NCBI GenBank assembly: GCA_020698575.1
Contig: CM036243.1
Span: 32,242,903 to 32,306,902, forward strand
Source: Bostrychus sinensis
Lineage: Eukaryota; Chordata; Actinopteri; Gobiiformes; Eleotridae
Length of the DNA stretch: 64,000 nucleotides
Reading direction: 5' to 3'
The notes beneath the pieces are model-generated. The model was not told the DNA's origin. It did not search any database and saw nothing but the letters and a program-made list of their open reading frames with translations. The translations under genes were made by a program, and so were the position numbers. Shown here in pieces: positions 1 through 10,494 of the stretch. How positions within the stretch are numbered: position 1 is the stretch's first letter; every line of letters starts with the position of its first letter.

Positions 1-1009
1 AACTAAAATGTGTTATAAATGTAAGCCGTTTAAACTAAAATGCTTGAATAAACACATAATATTCACATGTTTGAAGGGATGATTAAAATGCGAAACTGTA
101 AAAAAAAGTCGGAAATGTGTTCTGAAATTGTACTTTTTTGGCGTTTCAGATTGTGGTGTTGACATTGTGCACCGGCCTTTGCTTCTCTCTCGGCGGTGCA
201 CGTTAGAGTCAGAGAAGTGCGAGTGTGGCTTCGGCGGCGGAGGAGGAGGAGGTGGGTGAGGAGCGATGGAGGGGGGTTAAAATGGCGCCTGTCTGGAAAT
301 AGGTCCATTATGGGTTTAAAGTACTTTTAGTCCTACAAACATTCTTGACTCTCTCTCTCTCGCAGTGCTTCTCTATGCAGACTCCAAACTTCTCTCTGGC
401 CAATTAGTGCTCGCTCTGCTCCGGCACAAGACAATATGTCTGCTGCGAGTCCAGAGAGGAGGCCCTAAACGCTCTCCAGAGGAACCCAGAGGAGGAGAGG
501 GTGAGAGAGAGCGCATGCATTAGACAGAAGAGGGTCTTGCGGGGGCACTTGGCTCTTTGTGCTGCGAGTACCCGAGGTGCTTCTCTGATTAGATTTGCAT
601 ACATGATGTCATGGTGATGCCGCAGTTTTCGGCCTAATGCGCCAATAAGCAACACCTCCGCTTCCCCATATTGAGATGAAACGCTGTCACGAGTGAGCCG
701 TGATGCAGCAGTCGCCGTGATGCGGTGTTGTTGTTTACTTATTTAACGTTGGGAGATTGCGTGTCGGCTGAATACGTGGGAGGATCACGCATTTACATTT
801 ATTACTGCATCAAAGTGAAGTCTAAACGCTAACACTAAGGTTTTAACAGTGTACACAAACATCAAAGGGGATTCTAACATAAAAGCAAAACTTGTAGTTT
901 GCTAATGTTGCTTTCTGTACCATTTGATATGAATGTGAACTGAACAGGTTATTATTAAAGATAACATTTGGTTTAAAAGAAGCAAGGCCTCACATTTAAT
1001 CTCAATATA
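1..1009. other. Unique sequence with a GC-richer block at about 150-720
   Basis: No repeat or gene is recognised. Positions 150-720 are clearly richer in G and C than the surroundings and contain GGA/GGC-rich stretches and CT runs. An octamer-like POU site, ATTTGCAT, lies at 593-600, followed by a CRE/AP-1-like TGATGTCATGG. Open frames on the minus strand here resemble no family I know. A distal regulatory element or an untranslated exon is possible but unproven. Confidence 0.3.
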
Positions 1010-1761
1010 TTACAATAGCACTGGGCAAAACATTTATATCACAATATTTTCCTTATTATTTATTTGTGACTTGATGTAATGTAGAGTTCATTGTTGTTTT
1101 ATTCTTGTTTTTAATCACTCAAACATGTTGCACTTTGAGAATTCCCTGTAATTGTAAAGTGTGTTCTAAATAAAATGAATTATTATGAATTTTTTATTAT
1201 CTTCAGTCTTTTACTAACACATTTATTCATATTTTGGAAGCTTACTGTAAGAGTTTAAGAGTTATCTTTGCAAAAAAACTAAAATATACAGCCAATATTT
1301 AAATAAGTTGTTGTCAAGGGTTGTGCAGGAGCAAAACAAACTTAAAAAAAGCCTCTTTTCAATCATTTTAAACATCTCAGTATCACAGTATATCATAAGA
1401 GAAAAAACAAACAGTATTCACGCAACAGTATCACACAGCACTGGATTTCAATTCAAACATTTTCTGTCCCAAGTAATAGCCAAGAAGTATATCGGTAACA
1501 TTTTAGAATAACTCACTCTCTGAAGCAGTAGTTCACTTTTAATTAAAGATTAGAAACCAGTTAATTGTTTACAAACCATTACTGAAACATTTATAAACAC
1601 CGTTGAAGATAAACATTGTTATTATTGTTTAATTCTTTAGTTATAAGCTCATGCAAATCAATGCAAAATTATAAATGGCAGGGTAAATAAGGTATCTTTA
1701 AACTATTTAATCACCACAGCTAATCTTCTGCCTCCAAGCATGCAGCAATTCACATTATAAT

Positions 1762-1806
1762 TTCTTCTTCTTCTTCTTCTTCTTCTTCTTCTTCTTCTTC
1801 TTCTTC
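1762..1806. repeat. (TTC)n microsatellite
   Basis: About 15 uninterrupted TTC units. On the minus strand the GAA units are read as poly-lysine at the end of a short open frame, which is an artefact. Confidence 0.97.
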
Positions 1807-1959
1807 AAACTAAAGTATGTTCTACAAAAGTAATTTACCACTATTCCTTTAGCAGACTTCATAGAAAATGTCTTATGTTCTGTTAAGTGTAGGATGCCAT
1901 TCTTTGGAACAGCCATTATGTTTACAAACACAAAGAGCCATTGAGGTTTGATCTCTGGC

Positions 1960-2115
1960 ACACTTTGTCGACTTGTCTCATCATTTCCAGGCGTATTGAC
2001 TGAAAGCAGTTTGCGAACGGATGACTGACAGAGAAATAGCAGAGTACGTTAAACGCGGCCTATTTGCCGTCCATTTGCATGACACTTTTAACAGCCAAAG
2101 CCAAAACTCCTGCAG
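1960..2115. other. Candidate conserved non-coding block
   Basis: Non-repetitive sequence of balanced composition inside AT-rich DNA. It holds an octamer-like site, ATTTGCAT, at 2073-2080 and no low-complexity tracts. The flanks (1010-1760 and 2116-2960) are AT-rich with no recognisable feature beyond short A runs. Conservation cannot be judged without other genomes. Confidence 0.25.
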
Positions 2116-2964
2116 GAAAATGTAAATTCATATCAATTATATCAATTTCTAAAGCCGTACTTTGAGGAAATAAGTGTGCGGTCAGGAAGTGCGTTGTGAT
2201 CCGCGCCTTGTTCCTCCGTGGCTAAATATACGACAGCATGTGAACAATGGTGATGCAATGTCACTGGGGAAAGATATAGACAATACTGACGCCAGACAGC
2301 AGACACAAGTTCAGCCATTACCCATGAGCACACCAGCCCACATACACACACATTACACATAGCACTGGGTTCAACCATGACACTGCAAACGGCTGCTTCA
2401 GTATTGTCCAGTGTGAACAGTACAGTATACACATTAACGGTATAATGTGATGACTTTTTAGTTCTGAAAGCTAAACACATCAGGACAGAAACAGGAGAAA
2501 GAGGCCTTTTGTTTTTATGCTCCACACAAATAGAAAAGACGTTCAAAAACATCTTAGACTGGACACACTGGTGCCTCGCTCACATTTTAAAGCGCTGGTA
2601 GCTTATACACAAACATGGATGTTTTAAAAATAATTGTTGGGCTATTCCTATTCTATATCTTATATTTAAATTTGTTGCTTGTTTGTGTTGTGTTTTTGTG
2701 TGAAGACGGCGTCCATGAAAAAGAAAATCAAGGACTCTCATTGGCTCTTTCTGTATACTCTAAATAAAGATAAATAAGTAAATAAATAAGTATATAAACC
2801 CTTAAACGAGTGACGTATTTAGTCAATTTGTGCAAGCAATTTGGAGACAAGAGTAGTGGTTTTTCGCTCATTCAGTTTTACAAGGGAGCAAATAAAAACA
2901 TTAATTTAAATGTTAATATATTTGTTATAATTTACTTATATACTAATAAATATTGCCTAGATCT

Positions 2965-3160
2965 GGGGCGACAGTGGCATAGAGGTTAAGCATTCACCCA
3001 GCTGGAGGGTAGCTGGTTCAAATCTCGTCTGAAGTGTTGTTGTGTCCCTGGGCAAGACACTTCACCCACATTTCCTTCTCCAGTTTCCTTCTCCAGGGCA
3101 TCTGGCATGAAAACCTTGCAAAATCACTGTTCGTACACTAGGAGGCGTACACCACAGAGG
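2965..3160 (+). mobile_element. tRNA-derived SINE
   Basis: The head resembles a tRNA-type RNA polymerase III promoter. A box A-like segment, TGGCATAGAGG, lies at 2975-2985 and a box B-like segment, GGTTCAAATC, at 3015-3024. The body that follows includes GGGCAAGACACTTCACCC, a string common in teleost SINEs. The copy is diverged and its 3' end is indistinct; a TAG/GTA-rich stretch follows to about 3240. A second, opposite copy lies at 33700-33879. Confidence 0.75.
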
Positions 3161-3614
3161 CATAGTGTTAGAAAAAAAAAGTCGTAGTAGTGGTTTTATG
3201 AGTAGCAGCGGTCATAATAGTAGTAATAGTAGCTATAGTGAATTTCCCATTGACACACAACCTTGTATTTTACTTTTTACAACAGATTTTAGGAATAAAT
3301 TGAAAGGTAATAGTAGCCTCCAGAAGCTTCACAATACGATGTCAATTCTGTTTTTCTTATACAATATGATTTTGGAAAAGCTCATCTGTTATTTGTACAA
3401 CACAATGTGCACAAAAATATTCTGAAATACATTTTATTAATAACCAGAACACTGAATACTGCCAATGTTAATCACAAACAAGATGCCTTTCTCCAAATAA
3501 GCACCAACATAAATGTGCTGCAAGAATTTCTAAAAATAAGATGTAAAAATATCGACACTAAATGTTTTGATCTGTTTGTCAGGATACTATTGAGTAAAAG
3601 AAATACTGTTACTG
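3161..3614. other. AT-rich stretch, nothing recognised
   Basis: Short imperfect GTA/TAG triplets occur at 3180-3240. The rest is AT-rich with two short open frames lacking recognisable similarity or codon structure. Confidence 0.5.
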
Positions 3615-4043
3615 CAGGTTTTTGTCTTTGTCAGGAGTTGCTAGCCAATTACTGTTTTTACTAGCCACAGTTTCATTAGTTAAGTTATTGTGTATATTTT
3701 ATAGTACAAGATAAGCTTAAAGAAATGTAAAATTTAGTTTTATGTATAGCCAGAAATTTATCAAATAATAAAAAACACATTTACCTTTAGGCAGAATAAA
3801 AAAGTATCTCTGTGCATGAGGTGTCACATCTTTTATTTTGTTGAAATTAATAGGTTTTCTTTGTTGAATCGTGAATTACAATATAGGCTACCAAATGGTG
3901 TACACTCAAACAGAGCAACCTAAATTCAGGCCTGATCTCTAAAGTTAAGACATAAAAATTCAACCTGCAAAAGTGGCTAGTGAGACTATGTATGAAAATC
4001 TACCAGCATTTGGCCAGACGGCTAGAGTTAATGTAAAACCTTG
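3615..4043 (+). mobile_element. hAT-like non-autonomous element, family E copy 1
   Basis: It shares long blocks with the element at 21042-21670, for example GTTGCTAGCC near the start and TTTACACTCAA...CAGAGCAAC towards the end. The right end, AACCTTG, is a decayed form of the family end AAGCCCTG. Flanks GTTACTG (3608-3614) and GTTACAG (4044-4050) may be a decayed target duplication. The left end is shortened relative to copy 2. Confidence 0.6.
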
Positions 4044-4050
4044 GTTACAG

Positions 4051-4410
4051 TATCTAAAGGATTATAATAAGAATAATAAAATGTCGCAAAATATCTTTTT
4101 TTTATATATTTTCTTACACCCAAGGTAAACCAGTTGTTGATGTTTTTGCTTTGGCCCCGTCCAAACCAAAGCCCACTCCCAAAGGTCACACAAAGCGACA
4201 ACAACGCACCCTTCCCCAGTGTTACCACACACACAGAAGACAAAAAAGTATCTCTTCTCTTTTCCTGCGCGCCTGAGTGCAGCTTGAGTGAGTGTCCAAA
4301 GCAGAAAACCCCATTGAGACCTCTCTGCCTCCCCTGCTCCTGTCCCTTTACCCTTCTCCCCTCGCCTCTTCACATTTCGATCTTCTCCCTACAGTGGTCT
4401 TGACGCCTGC
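4051..4410. other. Unique sequence upstream of a CTA repeat
   Basis: Moderately C-rich, with pyrimidine-rich tracts at 4310-4400. Open frames overlap on both strands, but none has a recognisable domain. No other feature seen. Confidence 0.4.
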
Positions 4411-4416
4411 TACTAG

Positions 4417-4452
<36 letters not shown>

Positions 4453-4467
4453 AACTGCTACTACTGC
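4411..4467. repeat. (CTA)n microsatellite, interrupted
   Basis: Runs of CTA/TAC units with an AGT interruption near the left end and ACAACTG near the right. Confidence 0.95.
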
Positions 4468-4557
4468 CCACTGAAGCACAGCGCCGGCCCCTGCTCCTGC
4501 CACTCGGAGAGGTCAGCGAGTGTAAGTGTCGTCAAATGCATGTTGGCCTCCTGGGAT

Positions 4558-4579
4558 CCTCCTCCTCCTCCTCCTCCTC
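4558..4579. repeat. (TCC)n short microsatellite
   Basis: Seven TCC units. A (TG)n tract of 11 units follows at 4663-4684. Confidence 0.9.
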
Positions 4580-4662
4580 GTCTTTCTGCTTTTAAGACAT
4601 GGAGACCGCAGTAACCACGACAACTCCAGGCACAATTACTACCTGCTCCCTTGTGTGTAAAA

Positions 4663-4684
4663 TGTGTGTGTGTGTGTGTGTGTG
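4663..4684. repeat. (TG)n microsatellite
   Basis: Eleven uninterrupted TG dinucleotides. Confidence 0.95.
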
Positions 4685-4770
4685 AGGGCGAGAAAGGGGA
4701 AAAGAAGAAGAAATGTTTGGAGTCTGGACCTTCAGACATGGGAAGAGCAACCAAAAATGTTCTAAATCTC

Positions 4771-5252
4771 CTTATTGAGCTTTTATAATGTTGTTTTCAC
4801 CTCAAAAACAGACCTGGAGTAGTACTTTGTTTCATTCACGCTTGTTTGAGTAATCCTGTATGCTGAGGCTGTCCCTTTCTCAAAACTCAAAACGCTCGGT
4901 CTCACAGCTCCATGTAGAAGCGTGAAACCAAAGCTCACCAAACTTATTCGGATCATTTCAGCGCTTACTTCCGCTGTCACCATAAAGCAGTCAGCTCATT
5001 TATCTGTCTCATAGCCTCATGTTGCCAATAGCTGTGCAAGGTAGCCATTTTATGCTCAGTCCGTTCCCCACCGTTGCCAACAGGGGGCGATAATCCAAGC
5101 GTTCTCTGCGAAGTCAAAAGCAACAGCTCCCCAAAAGAAGACATTTTTACACATACAGTACTTATACATAATTATAAAATGTAAAATACTAATGCAAAGG
5201 TGTCCAAAATTATTTCAAAAAGCCTGAAAAAAGCATTGTATGGGACCTTTAA
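4771..5252 (+). mobile_element. TTAA-type non-autonomous DNA transposon, family A copy 1
   Basis: Shares its order of blocks with copies at 14417, 17860, 23421, 49378, 59257 and 60655: GAGCTTTTATAATGTTG, then CTGGAGTAGT, an internal AGCAGTCAGCTCATTTA, CAGGGGGCGA, and a 3' end GCATTGTATGGGACCTTTAA. Family ends approximate TTAAAGGTCCCATATTATGC in inverted orientation. TTAA flanks with AGG termini suggest the Kolobok superfamily; piggyBac is an alternative. There is no transposase. The left terminus is eroded in this copy. Confidence 0.75.
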
Positions 5253-5254
5253 GT

Positions 5255-5690
5255 AAGTGTATTGTTACTTTAAAATATTACTCAAGTAGGAATAAAAAGT
5301 AGTCATTAACATAATTACTTAAATAAAAGTAAAAAGAGTATTTGGTAACATAATAAATAAATAAATAAATAAATAAATAAAAACTACCCAAGTACTGAGT
5401 AATCTGAATATAAAAAAAAATACATAAAATAATGTGCAAATCTGGTATTTCTAAGCAATAAACTAAAAAAAATAAAATTACAATAAACAACATATTTCAA
5501 AAATAGTAAAGCATAAGAAACACACATTTCCAAATTTTCTCACTTTTTCACAACATAATGCTTTTCAAACCAAAACACAGTGTATAAGTGTAGGTAGTAG
5601 TCAAAAAATGTACTCAAATAAGAGTATAGTTACTTCAAACGAATGTTACACAAGTAGATATAAAAAGTACAGTATAAAAAGGTGTGTTAG
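5255..5690. mobile_element. Interspersed repeat, family R copy (ACTCAAGTA-rich)
   Basis: The ends carry TTACTTTAAAATATTACTCAAG and later ACACAAGTAGATATAAAAAGTAC, matching in style the 1.7-kb element at 41335-43035. An (AAAT)n tract sits inside at 5351-5382. Class unknown; probably a non-autonomous DNA element. Confidence 0.5.
5351..5382. repeat. (AAAT)n microsatellite
   Basis: Eight tandem ATAA/AAAT units. Confidence 0.95.
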
Positions 5691-6042
5691 TATAAGGTAA
5701 AACTACTCCTGTGTACAATTTATATAAGAAGACTAAATGTAACTCATTACCACCCATGGACCATTGATGAGCCTCAGCATTGTTTACATGCAAAGCAATT
5801 TCTACTCGGTGCCAGTCACTATAGTAACCCCGCTTTTGTACCAAGAATGGAAAGAAAGAAAACCAAGAAAAGCTCACACTGTGATTAAAGAGGTTGCATT
5901 TAAAGCCATAAGATTGGTGTTCTCTAAGGTTCCTGTATACAGTTACAGTAAAAGCAATTTATTTTTATGTTTGAAGAAAGCTGTTTAAAAATGGCACGTT
6001 GTATAGAAATCTTGACAGAAAACATCTTAATATGTCAAGCTC

Positions 6043-6620
6043 TAGTGCTGCATGATATTAGAAAATGAAGATGTGATAACCCTGCTGAATATTACATTAA
6101 TATAACTGCACTATTTTGATATACTTTTGACATAATAAGTTCAATGAAATGTAAGCTGACATACAAGTATGTATTTACTTGTCAAGGTAAATCCAGGACT
6201 AAATCAAAGCTAATTAGGGGCAAAATTTGACCAATCAAGACAAAATCACTCTTTTAAATATTTCAATTGGTCTCTATGCAGATTTTGATGGCATTATTTT
6301 AAGGTTTGAAATGTGAAATACTAATGCAAAGGTGTCCAAAATTATTTCAAAAAAACAAAACAAAAAAAAACATAATATGGCTGAAATAAAAGTCTGTATT
6401 TACTTGTCAATGTTAATCCAGGACTAAACCAAGACTAAATAATGCCAAAATTAACCAATGAAAGCTAAATCCTTTATGAATATTTAACTTTGTCTTAACG
6501 TCGGCGTAAATCTCTGTCGGATGGAGGAATGTAACATTTTTGCAATACATTTAGCGTCTTGTGAGACAAGTATTGCGTTTGCTGACATAGGAATACATTT
6601 GCAATAATATACTGTATAAT
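6043..6620. mobile_element. hAT-like element, family F copy 1, with an inserted family A tail
   Basis: The left end TAGTGCTGCATGATATT and the right part (GTAAATCTCTGTCGGATGGA, then TATTGCGTTTGCTGACAT) match the cleaner copy at 44805-45241. A piece of the family A 3' end (ACTAATGCAAAGGTGTCC) is embedded at about 6306-6380. The interior twice contains CCAGGACTAAA (near 6190 and 6418), the unit that forms the long arrays of family C. Confidence 0.6.
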
Positions 6621-7513
6621 TATCTGCAAATAATACAAAGAAATTTCAATTCTTTTCAATTCTGGCCACATCTGCTTACACTAAAAATCAGCAAATAAAA
6701 CAAAAGAGAATTTTGGAAAAACACAGTTGGCTAAGCTTGGAGTATTTTCTTTCGTTTTTTCCATTATAACATTTTTACTTTCATTCAAACTAAATCATTC
6801 TTTAAATTATTGCACTGATTTTCTTGCCCATTGAGAAGAAACCTTCAGTCAAAGAAGTCAACAAGCAAAAAGTAAATACACTGTAAAATACAACGATACA
6901 AGAATATAAAATGATGTTACATTATGAGGTTTAAAAACAGAGCTAGGAGCTTTCCAGTGCAATTACAAAACAACTTCCCCTTCTGCCACAACGGCGCCAA
7001 CCTCACATTTGTATTGAAAATTACAACACTCCAGACACCTCAGGGCTAAAAAGCTACAAAGTGCAAAATAACAATAAAATAGAGACAAGTAAGAAAAAAG
7101 ACGATGCTAGAGATTAGAGAAAGTAGGTTTTAGAGGTCAGACAATAATTATTAATGAAAAGGACCTAAGGAAATTATTAGAAAATGTATAAAGAAAGCCT
7201 GCTTGTGAAGTGAAAGATATCCTAATGCATTGTGGGAAAGTGTATTGTTCACTTTCCCACTTTCACTTTCTTGTTTTGTAAAATGATATTGAAGCAGGTC
7301 ACTGTGGCCTGTGGCAGTGGTTTGTGGGAAGATTTGCAAAGATTCATATGCAATTTTCCACCAGTGTTCAGATCTCATCTCCTCTACAAAATGACAGTGA
7401 CGTGATTAATGTCTGAACTTGATGAAGCCATGGAGAACAAGTAACAACTCCAAATTACAGAAGCTAAAAACAAAGTTAGCCTGACCCTTTTTTAAAAAAA
7501 CTAATAAAAGGTT
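6621..7513. other. AT-rich unique sequence, nothing recognised
   Basis: No repeat family, splice-like exon or RNA gene is seen. Short open frames on the minus strand at 7151-7378 show no known motif. Confidence 0.45.
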
Positions 7514-7549
7514 GGAGTACCTCAAGGCTCAATCATAGGCCCGTTACAT
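7514..7549 (+). pseudogene. Reverse-transcriptase motif remnant of a non-LTR retrotransposon
   Basis: The frame reads GVPQGSIIGPLH. This corresponds to the conserved GVPQGSxLGPLL block of LINE reverse transcriptases (around fingers/palm motif 4). Sequence on both sides has lost the frame, so only this tiny part is recognisable. The LINE clade cannot be assigned. Confidence 0.7.
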
Positions 7550-7744
7550 ATTTTAAAAAGGTAGCTCTTTGGCGTGCGTTGTGTGGTTTGTGTTATAATT
7601 CTGCAGAGAAAAGGTGCTGTTTGTGCTCAGTAACTTCTTTTAAAAATGTAGAAATAACTTTTTTTGAATGTTTTAATGCAAAAATGCAAGCTCAAAAAGT
7701 AAATAATGTGTCAGCAAATTCCTTTTTGCTATCAGTATGTATGT

Positions 7745-7906
7745 GTGCCGCAGTATAGTTTGGTTGGTAGAGCTGGGGTGCATATAAAGGGCAACTACAG
7801 CCTGCCTCGGTGTTGTGGGTTTGATTCCAGACTCTGACAGTTTGCCGAACATCTCTCCCTGCTCTCTCCCCGATTTCCTATACTCTGTCCAATAAATAAA
7901 GTCTAA
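7745..7906 (+). mobile_element. tRNA-derived SINE, second type
   Basis: A box A-like TTTGGTTGGTAGAGC lies at about 7760-7773 and a box B-like GGGTTTGATTCC at 7817-7828. A CT-rich body (CATCTCTCCCTGCTCTCTC) follows, then a CCAATAAATAAAG tail. The same body occurs at 38462-38690. Confidence 0.7.
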
Positions 7907-8519
7907 AAATTGGCCAAAAAATAGATTTAAAAAAAAGCTATCAGTGTATACAAGACATCAAATTTTTATTTTTTTTTTACTTTTTAATTTTGCTTAAACT
8001 TCATTAATTTGATCAGATACAGACTCTGAGGAAATATATATTTGTACAGTATGTATGGTAGAATTGTAAAAGGGCTGAGCGATATGAACCAAAATTTGTA
8101 TCACGGTATTTTTCAAAATTATGACGGTATAACTGTCATCTTCAGTGTGTCCAGTGGTAATGCATTTGACGATCTGCCTTGAATGCAGCATGAGTCCTAG
8201 TCATCAGTTTAAAAAGTCCATGAGTCCTGGTCAGAGAGAAAAGTCTGAGTCTGAGCCCTCTAAACACTCAAGTCCAAGCTGAGGCTCGAGTAGAGTCATA
8301 AGTCTTAAAAATTAACCCAGTCCAGGTCCAAGCTTTTGTCCTAATGTTACCAAATTTGCTTAAAGAGGCTATATTTTGCTTTTATTTAAATTTTTTAAAC
8401 CTATTACACACCTAGAACAGCGTTGCATGTTTTAGCTCCTTTTGCTCAATGCGCTTTTAACCATTACCATACAAAAAGTTACATGTAGTGAATTTAGTCT
8501 TCAAACTATTCTCTAGTCC
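7907..8519. other. Repeat debris
   Basis: Holds GGGCTGAGCGATATGAACC and CACGGTATTTTTC at 8070-8110, typical of decayed hAT ends. A stretch at 8190-8300 is rich in GAGTC/AAGTCC. TTAAAGAGGCTATATTTTGC near 8360 resembles a TTAA-element start. No boundary could be set. Confidence 0.4.
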
Positions 8520-8975
8520 CATGGTTCTCAACTGGTCTGGCTTTGGGACCCACCATCAACTAAAAATGACAAGCCATAACCCAAATAAAAGAGATATTTC
8601 AATTAATCAACTGTATCAAACCTGAGAAGTGCAATTCGAAAGGATTTACATCTACAAAATGTACCTTTCTTCTGATGATATAGAATAACCTCTATATAAT
8701 AGGTTATATAAGGCATCACTAAAGAACAATAAATAATAAAAAGACTGTTTTTATTTAATGTATACCTATATTTATATATTATTGCTATTGCTTTAGAGAT
8801 TTTCTTTTTAATGAACAAATCTAAAGCTAAAATGAACAAATCTAAAGCTAAAATGAACAGTAACATATCTTTTTATTTTATTTTATTATTTTTGGGGGGG
8901 GCAAAGGCTCGCAACCTATGGAATATAATCCTGCAAACCACCTTTGGTTCCCGACCCACAAGTTGAGAACCACTG
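8520..8975. mobile_element. hAT-like element, family M copy 1
   Basis: Terminal inverted repeats: CATGGTTCTCAACTGG on the left, and AGTTGAGAACCACTG on the right. TCTAGT occurs on both sides (8512-8517 and 8977-8982), consistent with a decayed 8-bp duplication. The related copy at 46905-47294 shares TCTGGCTT and GACCCA near the left end. The interior is AT-rich and has no transposase. Confidence 0.75.
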
Positions 8976-9363
8976 GTCTAGTAAAAAAAACAAAATCTGG
9001 TCTAGAAAAAACGTTTATTTATGTAAAGAAATTTGAGCTGGAAAAACATTTTGAGAAGAAAAAAACCAAAAGCAAAATGGCGAAAGTTGGTGTAAAAATA
9101 ACACAATGAGCCGAACAAAAGCCAGAGACAAGGAACAGGTATACGGCAAAAAAAAAAAAAAAGGCCAGATGAAAAGTAAGTGGAAGTTTTACAAGAGCAA
9201 TAATATAAATCTAACCAATTTACTTCTGTCTCGGTGCATCCTTGCGAGCGTGTGTACGAGGGGGCCGGGGAGCAGCCAGGGTCCACTAAAAAGCTCCGGT
9301 GTGGCACATAACCAGGCGCGGACCCACAATGTTACCACTGGGACTCCCCCCCAACCCCCAGCA
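8976..9363. other. Unique sequence with a short A run
   Basis: An A13 run occurs near 9150. The block at 9230-9350 is GC-richer. No recognisable gene or repeat. Confidence 0.4.

Positions 9364-9400
<37 letters not shown>
9364..9400. repeat. (CA)n microsatellite
   Basis: About 18 CA dinucleotides. Confidence 0.97.
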
Positions 9401-9404
<4 letters not shown>

Positions 9405-10060
9405 TTTATTCGTGCATACATGACGCGACAGTGCAGGCCCGCTCTAATGAGAAGCCTGATGTTCTCTGAGTGGCCTGTTCCTTCAGTCACAGCTTCATTT
9501 AAAACTCTGTGTGTGTGTTTGGGGAGGGGGGAAAAAAAAGGAAAATTTTATGGTTTCCTTGAGACATGCGTGTGGTGGCCGGAGCCAATTGGACATGCAT
9601 GAAGGATTTCTTTTGGAGAGGAAAATGGTGGGGGAAAAGGAGAAAAGGCAGAGAAAGGAGTTATCTGTGAAGAGGGCGACAGAAACAGAGAGAGAGAGAG
9701 AGAGAGGGGCCCTGTAATCCTATTCATCAGGTATTCTTACGGCAAATAGGCTCCAGCTGACCACAGCGGAGGAGACGTCTTAGTAATAGGCCCCTCATTA
9801 TTTTAAAAAATAATTATCAAAGCAATTTTCCCACTGAAACGGTAAAAAAAAAGAGTTTTCTCCAGTGTCTAGAAGAGGCTGGGAAAGTGCTCATTTTACA
9901 GCAACAGCAGTGAACCATGTGAATAAAAATAAATGAGTGCATTGGCTTTATCCAAACTAACATTTACAAAATCCACTTTAGCATCCTGTTGTGCATTTAC
10001 GCAAAAACGATACACAGGGCTCGTAGGTTTCTATTTTGTCTGGTAACACATGGCTTGTTG
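9401..10060. other. Unique sequence with a GA repeat and a candidate conserved block
   Basis: A (GA)n run lies at 9686-9706. The segment 9707-9850 is non-repetitive, with TAATCC, ATTATTTTAAAAAATAATTA and AATAGG strings that would suit homeodomain binding. No gene is recognised. Confidence 0.3.
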
Positions 10061-10494
10061 TAGAGATGTGACATTCACCAACGATCTGTTGAACGGCTCT
10101 TCAATGTGAACGATGAGAAAGGAGTCAGAGTGGTGCTCAAAAATCGTTCTTTTTTTTCTCTTTTTTCAAAATGAACAAGCGCTTTTTTGTTTGCCAACTG
10201 CGGAGAAACCTAATAAGAAATAGTAGAAGAAAACAAGCTGAAGAGAGAGTCATACGGAAAGGAGAGAGAGGAGAGGAGCAGATAAACAGTGCTCACACAT
10301 TAGTTTTTAACATAATAAATCATAAATGGTGGTCTCACTGTATGCAGAGGTACATGTGTTTATTTTCTGAATGAAGTGACTGGCTTCTTAGAATGATATA
10401 AATCCAAAAATGAGCCAATCTTTTGAACGGTTCTTAGAAATGAACAGAGCCCAAAGACTCTGCTCCCATTAAAGAGCCATAAATCCCATCTGTA
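10061..10494. mobile_element. hAT-like element, family H copy 1
   Basis: Ends TAGAGATGTGACATT and, inverted, TACAGATGGGATTTA. Flanking octamers GCTTGTTG (10053-10060) and GTCTGTTG (10495-10502) match at 6 of 8 positions, as expected for an old hAT target duplication. The interior shares GAAGAGAGAGTCATACGG and AAATGGTGGTCTCA with 31715-32210. No transposase. Confidence 0.7.

Noticed and set aside
2142..2552. 136-codon minus-strand open frame
   Set aside because: No recognisable domain, no splice borders, cysteine- and valine-rich translation of CA/TG-biased DNA. Length is within chance for a 64-kb window.
2965..3030. Possible tRNA gene from box A/box B-like sequences
   Set aside because: No cloverleaf stems or acceptor pairing are seen, and the body continues as a known kind of teleost SINE.
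4771..5252. piggyBac origin for the TTAA-type family
   Set aside because: Not excluded, but AGG-type termini after TTAA fit Kolobok better. With no transposase in the window this remains undecided, so neither name was used as the call.
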